Part shown: positions 1-5,459 of the stretch, piece by piece
How the letters are laid out: the number at the start of each line of letters is the position of its first letter
Position numbering within the stretch: the stretch's first letter is position 1
From: Thermomicrobiaceae bacterium
Lineage (GTDB): Bacteria; Chloroflexota; Chloroflexia; Thermomicrobiales; Thermomicrobiaceae
NCBI GenBank assembly: GCA_007124395.1
Contig: SLFF01000048.1
Coordinates: forward strand, 1-7,181
DNA: 7,181 bases
Reading direction: 5' to 3'
Translations under genes and position numbers: made by a program
The notes under the pieces: model-generated
What the model was told of the DNA's origin: nothing
What the model saw: only the letters and a program-made list of their open reading frames with translations
Database searches by the model: none

Positions 1-792
1 CCGGACGGTAACGGTGAAGGAGAAGTGCGCTCCGAAGATCAGCAACGCCAGGATATATCGGGGGCGTCCGTGAAGTATCAGAAGCAGGACCGAGATTACC
101 AGCAGGTAGTACCAGATAGTCCCGAGGATCTCGAGGACAAACGGGAATTGGCGCATAGGCCCGGCAAGGAAGTACGTCATATCGTCGAGGCCGAAGATGA
201 GTGGCGTTGCCTCGCGGGAGTTCCACATCTCACTTCCGAGTTTGTGGAACCCGTTGACCGTGTACATGTAGACCATCTGGAGCAGCAACGCCGCAGTTCC
301 CAGGCTGGCGATCATCGCCCTGGGCTCTTCCTTCCGCTGGAAGGAGTCGATTGACCAACGCTCACCGAGCGGGACGAAGATTGCCCAGAAGCAGAGCAGC
401 CGGAAGAGCGTATCGGCATGGCTGAGAATCAGCGGGTTGTGATGATCGAGGGAGATCGCGAACAGGAAGGTCAGGATCATCGCAAAGCGCGTCTTGTAGC
501 CAAGTATCAACTGGATCGCGATGAGGAAGTGAACCACGAAGAGCAGCGCGATAACCCAGCTGTCCTGCGTGTAGAAGAAGAAAGAGAAGGCACCATCGAC
601 CGTGCGGGCCTCGGCCAGTTCCTGCGGAACCACCCCGTCTTCGGTGTAGAAAAAGGTGAAGGTGCTGGCACGGGCGAGTACGTCGCCGATAACGAGCAAG
701 CCGATACCGATCCGGAAGACGGCGAGCGTCCTCGAATCTATTGAGAATGACTGGACGATGTAGCGACCGATCCGGTCGAGCCACTCACTCAT
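1..792 (-). CDS. HTTM-domain integral membrane protein (C-terminus cut by window edge)
   Basis: The frame stays open from an ATG at 792 to the left edge, giving 264 residues with no stop, so the C-terminus lies outside the window. An AGGGTG ribosome site sits 7 nt before the ATG. The sequence matches the HTTM (horizontally transferred transmembrane) family, distant relatives of vitamin K-dependent gamma-carboxylase. Residues 19-40 carry the SRTLAVFRIGIGLL opening followed by a conserved GD, then FYTEDGVVP at 48-56. Around 117-149 is HHNPLILSHAD, followed by FVPLGERWSID. Several hydrophobic helices are visible, for example near 78-96, 103-115, 164-180 and 218-240. Bacterial HTTM proteins are mostly uncharacterised inner-membrane proteins, and carboxylase activity should not be assumed. 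The small membrane-protein gene upstream is 90 bp away on the same strand, so co-transcription is possible. Family call is confident; function is unknown. Confidence 0.88.
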   Translation of the reverse strand, partial: MSEWLDRIGRYIVQSFSIDSRTLAVFRIGIGLLVIGDVLARASTFTFFYTEDGVVPQELAEARTVDGAFSFFFYTQDSWVIALLFVVHFLIAIQLILGYKTRFAMILTFLFAISLDHHNPLILSHADTLFRLLCFWAIFVPLGERWSIDSFQRKEEPRAMIASLGTAALLLQMVYMYTVNGFHKLGSEMWNSREATPLIFGLDDMTYFLAGPMRQFPFVLEILGTIWYYLLVISVLLLILHGRPRYILALLIFGAHFSFTVTVR

Positions 793-882
793 GTCGGTTC
801 ACCCTGACGAACTCCTTCGAGGAGTCGAATCGTTCGGGCCAATACTGACTGATTCCGGGTCAGACTGCAAGGCTGATCTGGG

Positions 883-1083
883 TCAGGTTCGATTCTGGCT
901 ACGAAGTGCTCGCTGCCGAAGGACGAACGTGATTGTCCCGTAGAAGAATGTCGCGAGGAGTGCTGTGTTGATTGCTGAAGCAAGGTTGTCCCGGCCAGTA
1001 ACCAGATAGATAACTGCGGCGCAGACCAGGAAGAATATCAACAGTTCCAACGCCATGCGTCGCAGGTAGGACGACCATGTCAT
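883..1083 (-). CDS. Small two-helix membrane protein, uncharacterised
   Basis: This is a 66-residue protein from an ATG at 1083. On the coding strand GAGAAGGTG precedes the start, with AAGGTG 5 nt before the ATG. Two hydrophobic stretches are clear, at about residues 11-28 and 35-55. They are separated by a short polar turn (TGRDN, 29-33), and the C-terminal tail RQRALRSQNRT is strongly basic. By the positive-inside rule the basic N- and C-termini (RR at 8-9, several Arg after 55) suggest a hairpin with both ends in the cytoplasm. I do not recognise a family. It lies upstream of the HTTM gene on the same strand with a 90 bp gap, so a partner or accessory role is possible but is only inferred. 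The ribosome site and coherent hydrophobic pattern favour a real gene over a chance frame. Confidence 0.68.
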   Translation of the reverse strand: MTWSSYLRRMALELLIFFLVCAAVIYLVTGRDNLASAINTALLATFFYGTITFVLRQRALRSQNRT

Positions 1084-1170
1084 CCAGCACCTTCTCTCCC
1101 CTGTGGTCGATCATGCGGTGTTCGAGCGTCGCGACACTGTAACACAAGCGCGAGGTCTGGGGCGTAAGAA

Positions 1171-1196
1171 TCCCGGGCACTGTAGCTGTGCCCGGG
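1171..1196 (-). terminator. Probable terminator after the Pro-Thr linker protein gene
   Basis: There is a perfect 9 bp inverted repeat, CCCGGGCAC (1172-1180) and GTGCCCGGG (1188-1196), with a 7 nt loop. It lies 40 bp past the stop codon of the gene at 1236-1985. On the minus strand the stem is followed by ATTCTTA, a short and imperfect U-rich tail, so it is a plausible but not textbook intrinsic terminator. The plus-strand side lacks a U tract. Confidence 0.55.
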
Positions 1197-1235
1197 TTGA
1201 TAATCGTCTCAAGAATGTCAGTCCTGTTTGGAAGA

Positions 1236-1985
1236 TCAGCCTTCCGGAAGTCGATCAACTGCCGTCTCGACTAGCTCCAGGGTCTTGTCGGAATCGACCA
1301 TCATCAGCTCAGCGTGGATGATGAAACTGATGTAGTTCCCCTGACGCACTGCAACCATATCGGCTTCAACCGGGATGATGCCGGTATCACCAATGGCGCG
1401 GAACGCGAACGATTCATCGCCGAACTCATCGAAATCCACCAGCTCGGTTTCCCACGTCCGCACCTGATCGGTGACTTCTTCCAGAATACCGGCGGCATCG
1501 AGCTCGTCCTCAATTGCCTCGAACGCATCCTCCGCGTCGGACTCGTCTTCGGCATAGAGCAGCATGTGAACGAGATAGGGTCCGAGATCGCTCCGCTGGA
1601 AGAAATCGCTGACCAGAACAACTTCCATATTTTCTGCGCCAGGTATCGTCGAGATCGGGTTGTCGATATCGACGGTGCGCCAGCCCTCAGACAGATCGTT
1701 GAGATCGAGCAGCAAGCCCGACAGGTCGTCGCCGTTCATGGTCGGTTCTGGCGTGGCGGTCGGTTCTGGCGTGGCAGTTGGTTCCGGCGTTGGCGTAGCT
1801 GGAATGCGCGGAGTCGGAGTAGGCCACGGCGTGGCGAACGGGGTGGGAGTGGCCGCGGGCGTTGGAGTTGGTTCGGCGGCATCATCGTCAGAGATTAGCG
1901 ATGATCCAAAGCGGATGCAGTCTGAAAGCGAAAGCAGCAATACCAGTGTTAGTGGGACCAGAACTGCACGCAACAAATTCGGCAT
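1236..1985 (-). CDS. Exported, probably membrane- or lipid-anchored protein with Pro-Thr linker and unknown C-terminal domain
   Basis: The protein has 249 residues. I place the start at the ATG at 1985 because AGGAG lies 6 nt upstream and the product then begins with a signal sequence; the longer frame reaching 2099 lacks both. Residues 4-20 are a hydrophobic segment ending in LSDC (20-23). Cys23 could be a lipobox cysteine, but Asp at -1 is atypical, so lipid attachment is uncertain. Residues 36-82 are a Pro/Thr/Ala/Glu linker with repeated EPTATP. Residues 86-249 form an acidic globular domain: it contains DLSEGWRTVD, an Asp/Glu-rich helix near 150-175, and a later GDESFAFRAIGDTG stretch, with little cysteine. 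The overall pattern (leader, low-complexity spacer, small alpha/beta domain) resembles surface sensor-type domains of Chloroflexota and Actinobacteria, but I cannot name a family. The gene appears monocistronic, with a divergent upstream neighbour and a hairpin downstream. Confidence 0.82.
   Translation of the reverse strand: MPNLLRAVLVPLTLVLLLSLSDCIRFGSSLISDDDAAEPTPTPAATPTPFATPWPTPTPRIPATPTPEPTATPEPTATPEPTMNGDDLSGLLLDLNDLSEGWRTVDIDNPISTIPGAENMEVVLVSDFFQRSDLGPYLVHMLLYAEDESDAEDAFEAIEDELDAAGILEEVTDQVRTWETELVDFDEFGDESFAFRAIGDTGIIPVEADMVAVRQGNYISFIIHAELMMVDSDKTLELVETAVDRLPEG
1741..1794 (-). repeat. Three 18 bp tandem repeats coding the EPTATP linker
   Basis: Units 1741-1758 and 1759-1776 differ at one base. 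The third unit, 1777-1794, is diverged. All three lie inside the Pro-Thr linker of the exported protein, and the period is exactly six codons, so copy-number change keeps the frame. Further degenerate Pro-Thr coding sequence continues to about 1871. Confidence 0.85.
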
Positions 1986-2305
1986 AAAAAGCTCCTGAGT
2001 GATGGATGTGAAAACGAACGTACCAGCATGGTGGATATCGCTGTACCCCGAAGTTCGGCACGCGAAAACCATTCCACGTCTATCTGCAGGATTGTACATG
2101 AGATGACATAAGGGGCTTTGGTACCGGGATCATCGCTGATGGGGTAAGGGGTTGAGGGGTACGATTCGCGATGAGTAGGGGTGATTGTTTCGGTTATTGA
2201 GGGTTCAGCAGGTATTCACCTTGACACAGAGGGTACTGGAGGGGCAATGTATCCATGGGCGCACCGAGTTCTGACTGACGGTAGCAAGCAAGAGAGGTTG
2301 ATGAA
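1986..2305. other. Divergent intergenic region
   Basis: This 320 bp stretch separates the minus-strand exported-protein gene from the plus-strand 165-residue gene, and the promoters of both should lie here. It contains the ribosome site of the left gene (1992-1996), a TACAAT hexamer on the minus strand (2091-2096) that lacks a matching -35, four GGGG runs on the plus strand (2141-2181), and a perfect TTGACA at 2221. I find no RNA gene, and no reading frame here has a good ribosome site. Confidence 0.6.
2221..2248 (+). promoter_or_regulatory. Weak promoter candidate for the 165-residue gene
   Basis: A perfect TTGACA (2221-2226) is followed after 16 bp by GGCAAT (2243-2248), which matches only three of six -10 positions. 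The position, about 50 bp before the ATG at 2306, fits a sigma-70-type promoter. The poor -10 means it may need an activator or may be chance. Confidence 0.28.
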
Positions 2306-2803
2306 ATGCGAATCGTGATTTTCGAAGGAACGCCAGAGGAGTTTGAATCAGTGCAGCATTTATTGAATGAGGATAGCAACTACAACATCGAGACCGGTGA
2401 AGCGACGACAACGCCGTCAATCGCATCCGAGCGTGTGGTGACGGTCGAACGTGATGAGCAGACGGGTCGAGTGCTGCCTGATCGGGCGGTAATCGAGCAG
2501 ATACTGGATCGCATCTCGATCCCGAACGGCCAGCGGGCGCTGTACAGGGCACTCTATGCGGGCCGCGATCGGTATCTGAACGCCAACGAGGCAGCCGAGG
2601 CAATGGGGCGCACGAAGGATGAGTTCCACGGTGTTCTGGGAGCTCTCGGTCGACGAATTGGATCAACCAGCGGGGTTGAGGTTCCCGAGGGATGGAGCTG
2701 GCTGTCCTACATCATGCACATTGTCTGGGAAGACGATCACTGGGTCTACCGGCTGCACCCGGAAACGATCGAGGTTCTGGAAGAAAAGAATCTCGTGCTG
2801 TAG
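2306..2803 (+). CDS. Uncharacterised 165-residue protein with probable winged-helix segment
   Basis: The ATG at 2306 follows AGAGAGG with an 8 nt spacer. The N-terminal part, residues 1-20 (MRIVIFEGTPEEFESVQHLL), reads as a beta strand plus helix. Residues 21-58 are polar and likely flexible. Residues 60-118 resemble a helix-turn-helix or winged-helix unit: a helix with RALYRALYAG, then NANEAAEAMGRT, then the putative recognition helix DEFHGVLGALGRRI. The tail (129-165) is rich in aromatic residues (WSWLSYIMHIVW, WVYRLHPE) and may form the wing or a small beta sheet. There is no signal peptide or membrane segment, so it is cytoplasmic. It is the only plus-strand gene in the window, convergent with the serS-tRNA block and divergent from the exported-protein gene. 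A regulatory or nucleic-acid-binding role is an inference from the fold pattern; no family is recognised. Confidence 0.8.
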   Translation: MRIVIFEGTPEEFESVQHLLNEDSNYNIETGEATTTPSIASERVVTVERDEQTGRVLPDRAVIEQILDRISIPNGQRALYRALYAGRDRYLNANEAAEAMGRTKDEFHGVLGALGRRIGSTSGVEVPEGWSWLSYIMHIVWEDDHWVYRLHPETIEVLEEKNLVL

Positions 2804-2831
2804 CGAGGACGGCTCCCGAGTCATCTGGAAT

Positions 2832-2868
2832 GAAAACGAGCGAGGACCCGACCGGGATCCTCGCTCGT
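2832..2868 (-). terminator. Intrinsic terminator after the serine tRNA genes
   Basis: An 11 bp perfect stem is formed by ACGAGCGAGGA (2836-2846) and TCCTCGCTCGT (2858-2868), and the apex can pair further as CCC/GGG. On the minus strand the stem is followed directly by TTTTCATT. It begins 12 bp past the 3' end of tRNA-Ser(GCU), as expected for the end of the tRNA transcript. It also lies 33 bp past the stop of the convergent plus-strand gene, but that side has no U tract. Confidence 0.82.
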
Positions 2869-2879
2869 CTACGTCTCGG

Positions 2880-2969
2880 CGGGAAGGGAGGGATTCGAAC
2901 CCTCGGAGGACCTTTTAAGCCCTCAATCGCTTAGCAGGCGACCCCATTCGACCGCTCTGGCACCTTCCC
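2880..2969 (-). tRNA. tRNA-Ser (anticodon GCU)
   Basis: The minus strand folds as a class II tRNA. The acceptor pairs GGGAAGG with CCTTCCC, followed by a G discriminator base. The anticodon stem-loop is GTCGC-CTGCTAA-GCGAT, with anticodon GCT at 2933-2935. A long variable arm is closed by GAGG/CCTC, and the T arm is GAGGG-TTCGAAT-CCCTC. The long variable arm and G73 are serine identity features, and the anticodon reads AGC and AGU. The 3' end continues CCG, so CCA is not encoded and must be added by the CCA-adding enzyme. It lies 19 bp after tRNA-Ser(UGA) and before a terminator. Confidence 0.95.
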
Positions 2970-2988
2970 AGACATCTGTGTTGTGAGG

Positions 2989-3071
2989 CGGAGAGGGAGG
3001 GATTCGAACCCCCGGACCTTTCGGTCAACTGTTTTCAAGACAGCCGCCTTAAACCACTCGGCCACCTCTCC
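2989..3071 (-). tRNA. tRNA-Ser (anticodon UGA)
   Basis: The minus strand folds as a class II tRNA. The acceptor pairs GGAGAGG with CCTCTCC, followed by a G discriminator. The anticodon arm is GCTGT-CTTGAAA-ACAGT, with anticodon TGA at 3035-3037. A compact variable arm is closed by ACC/GGT over a GAAA loop, and the T arm is GGGGG-TTCGAAT-CCCTC, with one G-U pair. It reads UCA and, by wobble, other UCN codons. CCA is not encoded (GCCT follows the acceptor). It lies 182 bp downstream of the serS stop on the same strand. Confidence 0.95.
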
Positions 3072-3158
3072 GCGCTGTATGCGGCGCTCCGCCAGGGGCG
3101 TTGCGCTGCGGATGGCCGGGCTGCAGGCACATCGACCTGCTCGGCAACCGCACCGGTA

Positions 3159-3186
3159 AGTGTACCTGATCGAGACGATCCCTCAA
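3159..3186 (-). promoter_or_regulatory. Possible promoter for the two tRNA-Ser genes
   Basis: On the minus strand TTGAGG (3186-3181) is followed after 16 bp by TACACT (3164-3159). Each hexamer matches four of six consensus positions. Transcription would start about 80 bp before tRNA-Ser(UGA), inside the serS-tRNA gap. If real, the tRNAs can be made independently of serS read-through. Confidence 0.33.
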
Positions 3187-3253
3187 AAGGGATTTGATGC
3201 CTGTTCAGGCCTCGTTCCGGTGCGCAGTCAGCGGGCTGTCACCGTCGACAACG

Positions 3254-4540
3254 CTACCAGATCCCGCCCTGTTTTTCTATCAGCTCCTGGCCACCCATGT
3301 AGTTGCGCAGGACCTCCGGGACGATCACGCTGCCGTCCGGTTGCTGATAGTTCTCCAGGATGGCGATCATCGTTCGTGGAAGCGCCAGTCCGGAACCGTT
3401 CAGTGTATGAACGTACTGCGGACGACCCTTCTCGCCAGCTCGATAGCGGATGTTTGCCCGGCGTGCCTGGAAATCGCGGAAGTTCGCACAGGACGAAACT
3501 TCCAGCCAGTCTTCGGAACCAGGTGCCCAGACTTCCAGATCGATCTTCTTGGCGGAGACGAACGAGAGATCGCCAGTACACATCTGGACGACGCGATAGG
3601 GTAGTTCGAGCTTCTGCAGGATCTTCTCCGCATTGTCCAGCAGTGAATAGAGCTCTTCGTCGGATTTCTCCGGCTCGACGAGTTTCACCATCTCGACTTT
3701 TTCGAACTGATGCACTCGCTTGATGCCCCGAACGTCCCGGCCGGCAGAGAACTGTTCGCGCCGGAAACAGAGCGACTGGGCGACGTATTTGATCGGCAGG
3801 CTGCCAGCTTCCAGCAGCTCTTCGCGATGATAGTTCGTCACCGAGACTTCCGAGGTCGGGATGAGCCACAGATCGGATTCATCGTCCCGATAGAGCGTGT
3901 CGCCGAACTTCGGCAGATTCCCGGTGCCGATCATCGATTCGCTGCGAACCAGAACAGGTGGAGTCAGCTCGATGTAGCCATGCTCACGGGTGTGGATGTC
4001 GATCATCCAGGTGATCAGCGCCCGCTGCAGGCGGGACATGTCCGCTCGCAGGAAATAGAAGCGCGACCCGGAGACCTTTACTCCACGTTCGAAATCGATC
4101 AACCCCTGGTCTGCGGCGAGATCCCAGTGCGGAATGATGTCGTCGGACGGTTCCTTCGGTTCGCCCCAGTGACGCAGGATGACGTTGGCGGACTCGTCTG
4201 GTCCGTCGGGGACGTCTGCATCGGGCATGTTCGGTACTTCGAGGAGTAGGTCTCCAAGGCGTTCATCAACCCGGCGAACTTCTTCGTCGATTTCCCCGAT
4301 CTGGTCGCCCAGCGCTCGCATCTCGGCGATCTTCTGGTTGCGCTCGTCACCGTCGGCAGCTTTGCCGATCTCCTTCGACCCAGCGTTGCGCTGTGCCTTG
4401 AGTTCTTCGACCCGGGTCAGAAGTGATCTCCGCTGTTCATCGAGGGCGAGGATGTCGTCGATAGGGGCCTCAACGTTGAGTCGACGGATCCCTTCACGGA
4501 CCTGATCTGGATTTTCCCGTATGAGTCGGAGATCGAGCAT
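3254..4540 (-). CDS. serS: Seryl-tRNA synthetase (class II)
   Basis: This 428-residue enzyme joins serine to tRNA-Ser using ATP, in the cytoplasm; SerRS can also charge selenocysteine tRNA with serine. The length matches bacterial SerRS (about 420-430). Residues about 30-100 are the charged antiparallel coiled-coil arm that grips the long variable arm of tRNA-Ser. The catalytic core shows GTGNLPKF (205-212), the serine-binding TSE (229-231), and motif 2 from FRRE (259-262) through SAGRDVRGIKRVHQFEKVE (265-283). Motif 3, GLALPRTMIAILE (384-396), contains the invariant arginine at 389. The C-terminus ends in the typical PEVLRNYMGG stretch and a short tail. The ATG at 4540 is fixed by AAGGAG 8 nt upstream (4549-4554). 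All family motifs are intact. It is followed on the same strand by two of its own substrate tRNAs and preceded by an HNH protein gene 92 bp away. Confidence 0.98.
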   Translation of the reverse strand: MLDLRLIRENPDQVREGIRRLNVEAPIDDILALDEQRRSLLTRVEELKAQRNAGSKEIGKAADGDERNQKIAEMRALGDQIGEIDEEVRRVDERLGDLLLEVPNMPDADVPDGPDESANVILRHWGEPKEPSDDIIPHWDLAADQGLIDFERGVKVSGSRFYFLRADMSRLQRALITWMIDIHTREHGYIELTPPVLVRSESMIGTGNLPKFGDTLYRDDESDLWLIPTSEVSVTNYHREELLEAGSLPIKYVAQSLCFRREQFSAGRDVRGIKRVHQFEKVEMVKLVEPEKSDEELYSLLDNAEKILQKLELPYRVVQMCTGDLSFVSAKKIDLEVWAPGSEDWLEVSSCANFRDFQARRANIRYRAGEKGRPQYVHTLNGSGLALPRTMIAILENYQQPDGSVIVPEVLRNYMGGQELIEKQGGIW

Positions 4541-4564
4541 GGAATAGACTCCTTCTGAAGCGTT

Positions 4565-4591
4565 GAGTTAACCCACAACACGCGAGTTAAC
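4565..4591 (-). repeat. Pair of GTTAACTC direct repeats in the serS leader
   Basis: The octamer GTTAACTC (minus strand) occurs at 4591-4584 and again at 4572-4565, a 19 bp centre-to-centre spacing of nearly two helical turns. Each copy contains the palindrome GTTAAC. They lie between a possible promoter (4599-4628) and the serS ribosome site (4549-4554), so a regulator-binding or RNA role is conceivable but unproven. Confidence 0.5.
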
Positions 4592-4598
4592 GGCACCG

Positions 4599-4628
4599 AT
4601 TGTAGGCCGGATTGGCCTGGCGTGCCAC
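4599..4628 (-). promoter_or_regulatory. Possible serS promoter
   Basis: On the minus strand GTGGCA (4628-4623) and TACAAT (4604-4599) are 18 bp apart. The -10 matches five of six positions and the -35 four of six. It sits just past the HNH stop codon and would give a leader of about 50 nt before the serS ATG. Read-through from the HNH promoter is the alternative. Confidence 0.38.
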
Positions 4629-4632
4629 TGGT

Positions 4633-5229
4633 CTAATGAGAGAATGGTGTGTCTGAGCGCAGTTCGAGTTCGGGGATGAACTTCAGCCAGTCCTGATTGA
4701 CCCGTCTTGAAAGTGCTCGCTGGATGGGATAGTAGCGACTGGCTCGTGGTTCCTTCGGGGTGGATTTGAGTTTCAACCGGGCTTCTTCGATCGATTTGCC
4801 ACCTTTGCGGTGGTTGCATTGCCTGCAGGCAGAGACCAGATTCTCCCATGTGTGGGGCCCGTTCTTCGACCGTGGGATGATGTGGTCGATCGTCAGCTCC
4901 CTCGTCTCGACGCCACAATACTGACAGGTGAATTGATCTCGAATGAAGATCTCCCGTCGACAGAGTTTCACCCTGGGGTAAGGCCGCTTGATCATGTAGA
5001 CGAGACGGATGACTGATGGCGCATCGAAGCCGGCCGACGACGAGTTGATCATCACGTCGTACTCTTCGAGCACCTCGGCCTTGCCGTTGAGGACGAGAAC
5101 AATTGCCCGCCGGATGTTGCAGATATTGAGTGGCTCGTAGTTGGAATTGAGCACAAGCACGGGATGATGGCCATTGAGTCGATGATGGCCATTGCCGTTA
5201 TGGTGATATACGGCTCCTGTGTCGTCCAC
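4633..5229 (-). CDS. HNH endonuclease family protein with His-rich N-terminus
   Basis: The protein has 198 residues. From about residue 24 it follows a widespread small HNH family: VLVLNSNYEPLNICNIRRAIVLVLNGKAEV (24-53), then the HNH fold. Residues 102-105 (CQYC) and 135-138 (CRQC) form two CxxC zinc-binding knuckles. DH at 115-116 is the conserved metal/catalytic pair, N130 is the central Asn (WENL), and H140 lies in CNHRKGG. The expected activity is metal-dependent DNA cleavage or nicking, but the cellular role of this family is not established. The start is GTG at 5229: the next upstream in-frame codon of note is a stop at 5277, and no ATG precedes the conserved block. The ribosome site is weak (AAAGG about 12 nt away). 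The first 23 residues are family-atypical, with HH at 9-10, 15-16 and 21-22. It precedes serS by 92 bp; with a clear promoter upstream, the two may be co-transcribed. Confidence 0.9.
   Translation of the reverse strand: MDDTGAVYHHNGNGHHRLNGHHPVLVLNSNYEPLNICNIRRAIVLVLNGKAEVLEEYDVMINSSSAGFDAPSVIRLVYMIKRPYPRVKLCRREIFIRDQFTCQYCGVETRELTIDHIIPRSKNGPHTWENLVSACRQCNHRKGGKSIEEARLKLKSTPKEPRASRYYPIQRALSRRVNQDWLKFIPELELRSDTPFSH
5163..5194 (-). repeat. 14 bp direct repeat coding NGHH in the HNH protein N-terminus
   Basis: The plus-strand string GATGATGGCCATTG occurs at 5163-5176 and 5181-5194, offset by 18 bp (six codons). It codes two NGHH units in the His-rich leader of the HNH protein and suggests a recent in-frame duplication. 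Confidence 0.8.
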
Positions 5230-5285
5230 CGTATTCCGGGCCTTTCGATCGGAACTGGTTTGATATGGCCGCAGTTATCACTCGA

Positions 5286-5315
5286 ATGATAGCAATGATT
5301 GCTGGCAGGCTTCAA
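5286..5315 (-). promoter_or_regulatory. Probable promoter of the HNH gene
   Basis: On the minus strand TTGAAG (5315-5310) and TATCAT (5291-5286) are separated by 18 bp. The -10 matches five of six positions and the -35 four of six. The start point would be near 5279, leaving a 5' leader of about 50 nt before the GTG at 5229. No better pair is visible in this gap. Confidence 0.45.
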
Positions 5316-5393
5316 CGGGAAGTGGCGGGGACGTGGCGCCTCAATGAAACTTTCACGAACTCGGCGGTGAGCGCCTAGAGAGATGAACTGGGG

Positions 5394-5434
5394 AAAAGAA
5401 AATGTCCCCGGCCAGCGCTATGCTGACCAGGGAC
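5394..5434 (-). terminator. Strong intrinsic terminator after the propeller protein gene
   Basis: On the minus strand GTCCCTGGTCAGC (5434-5422) pairs with GCTGGCCGGGGAC (5416-5404) over all 13 positions, counting two G-U pairs, with a 5 nt loop. It is followed at once by ATTTTCTTTT (5403-5394). It begins 25 bp past the stop codon at 5460. This is the clearest terminator in the window and separates the propeller gene from the HNH-serS block. Confidence 0.93.
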
Positions 5435-5459
5435 GAATGGGATACCCGAAGCGGTCGAG

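Noticed and set aside
811..825. Hairpin ACTCCT-TCG-AGGAGT between the small membrane gene and the HTTM gene
   Set aside because: It is a 6 bp stem with no U tract in either direction, too weak to call a terminator.
899..1258. 119-residue minus-strand frame overlapping the small membrane protein and the terminator hairpin
   Set aside because: It runs through the hairpin at 1172-1196 and overlaps both neighbours in another frame. It shows no domain, signal or ribosome site.
1660..1998. Gly-Val-rich plus-strand frame with repeated VGSGVAVGSG
   Set aside because: It is the antisense of the Pro-Thr linker of the exported-protein gene. The repeat comes from the opposite strand, and the frame has no good ribosome site.
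2091..2096. TACAAT on the minus strand as the -10 of the exported-protein promoter
   Set aside because: No hexamer 16-18 bp upstream resembles a -35, and the leader would be about 100 nt, so it was left as a mention only.
2619..2934. Two plus-strand frames crossing the end of the 165-residue gene into the tRNA-Ser(GCU) antisense
   Set aside because: Both overlap a better-supported gene, a terminator stem and a tRNA, and their products are low-complexity Arg/Ser/Gly-rich.
3178..3193. 6 bp hairpin ATCCCT-CAAA-AGGGAT after serS as a terminator
   Set aside because: The stem is short and on the minus strand it is followed by CGTCTCG rather than a U tract. It also overlaps the possible tRNA promoter.
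3228..3869. 213-residue minus-strand frame and long plus-strand frames inside serS
   Set aside because: serS has every class II motif in one frame. The others are open only because of the base composition.
4541..4632. T-box riboswitch upstream of serS
   Set aside because: Only 92 bp separate the HNH stop from the serS start. There is no terminator/antiterminator pair, and the space is too short for a T-box leader.
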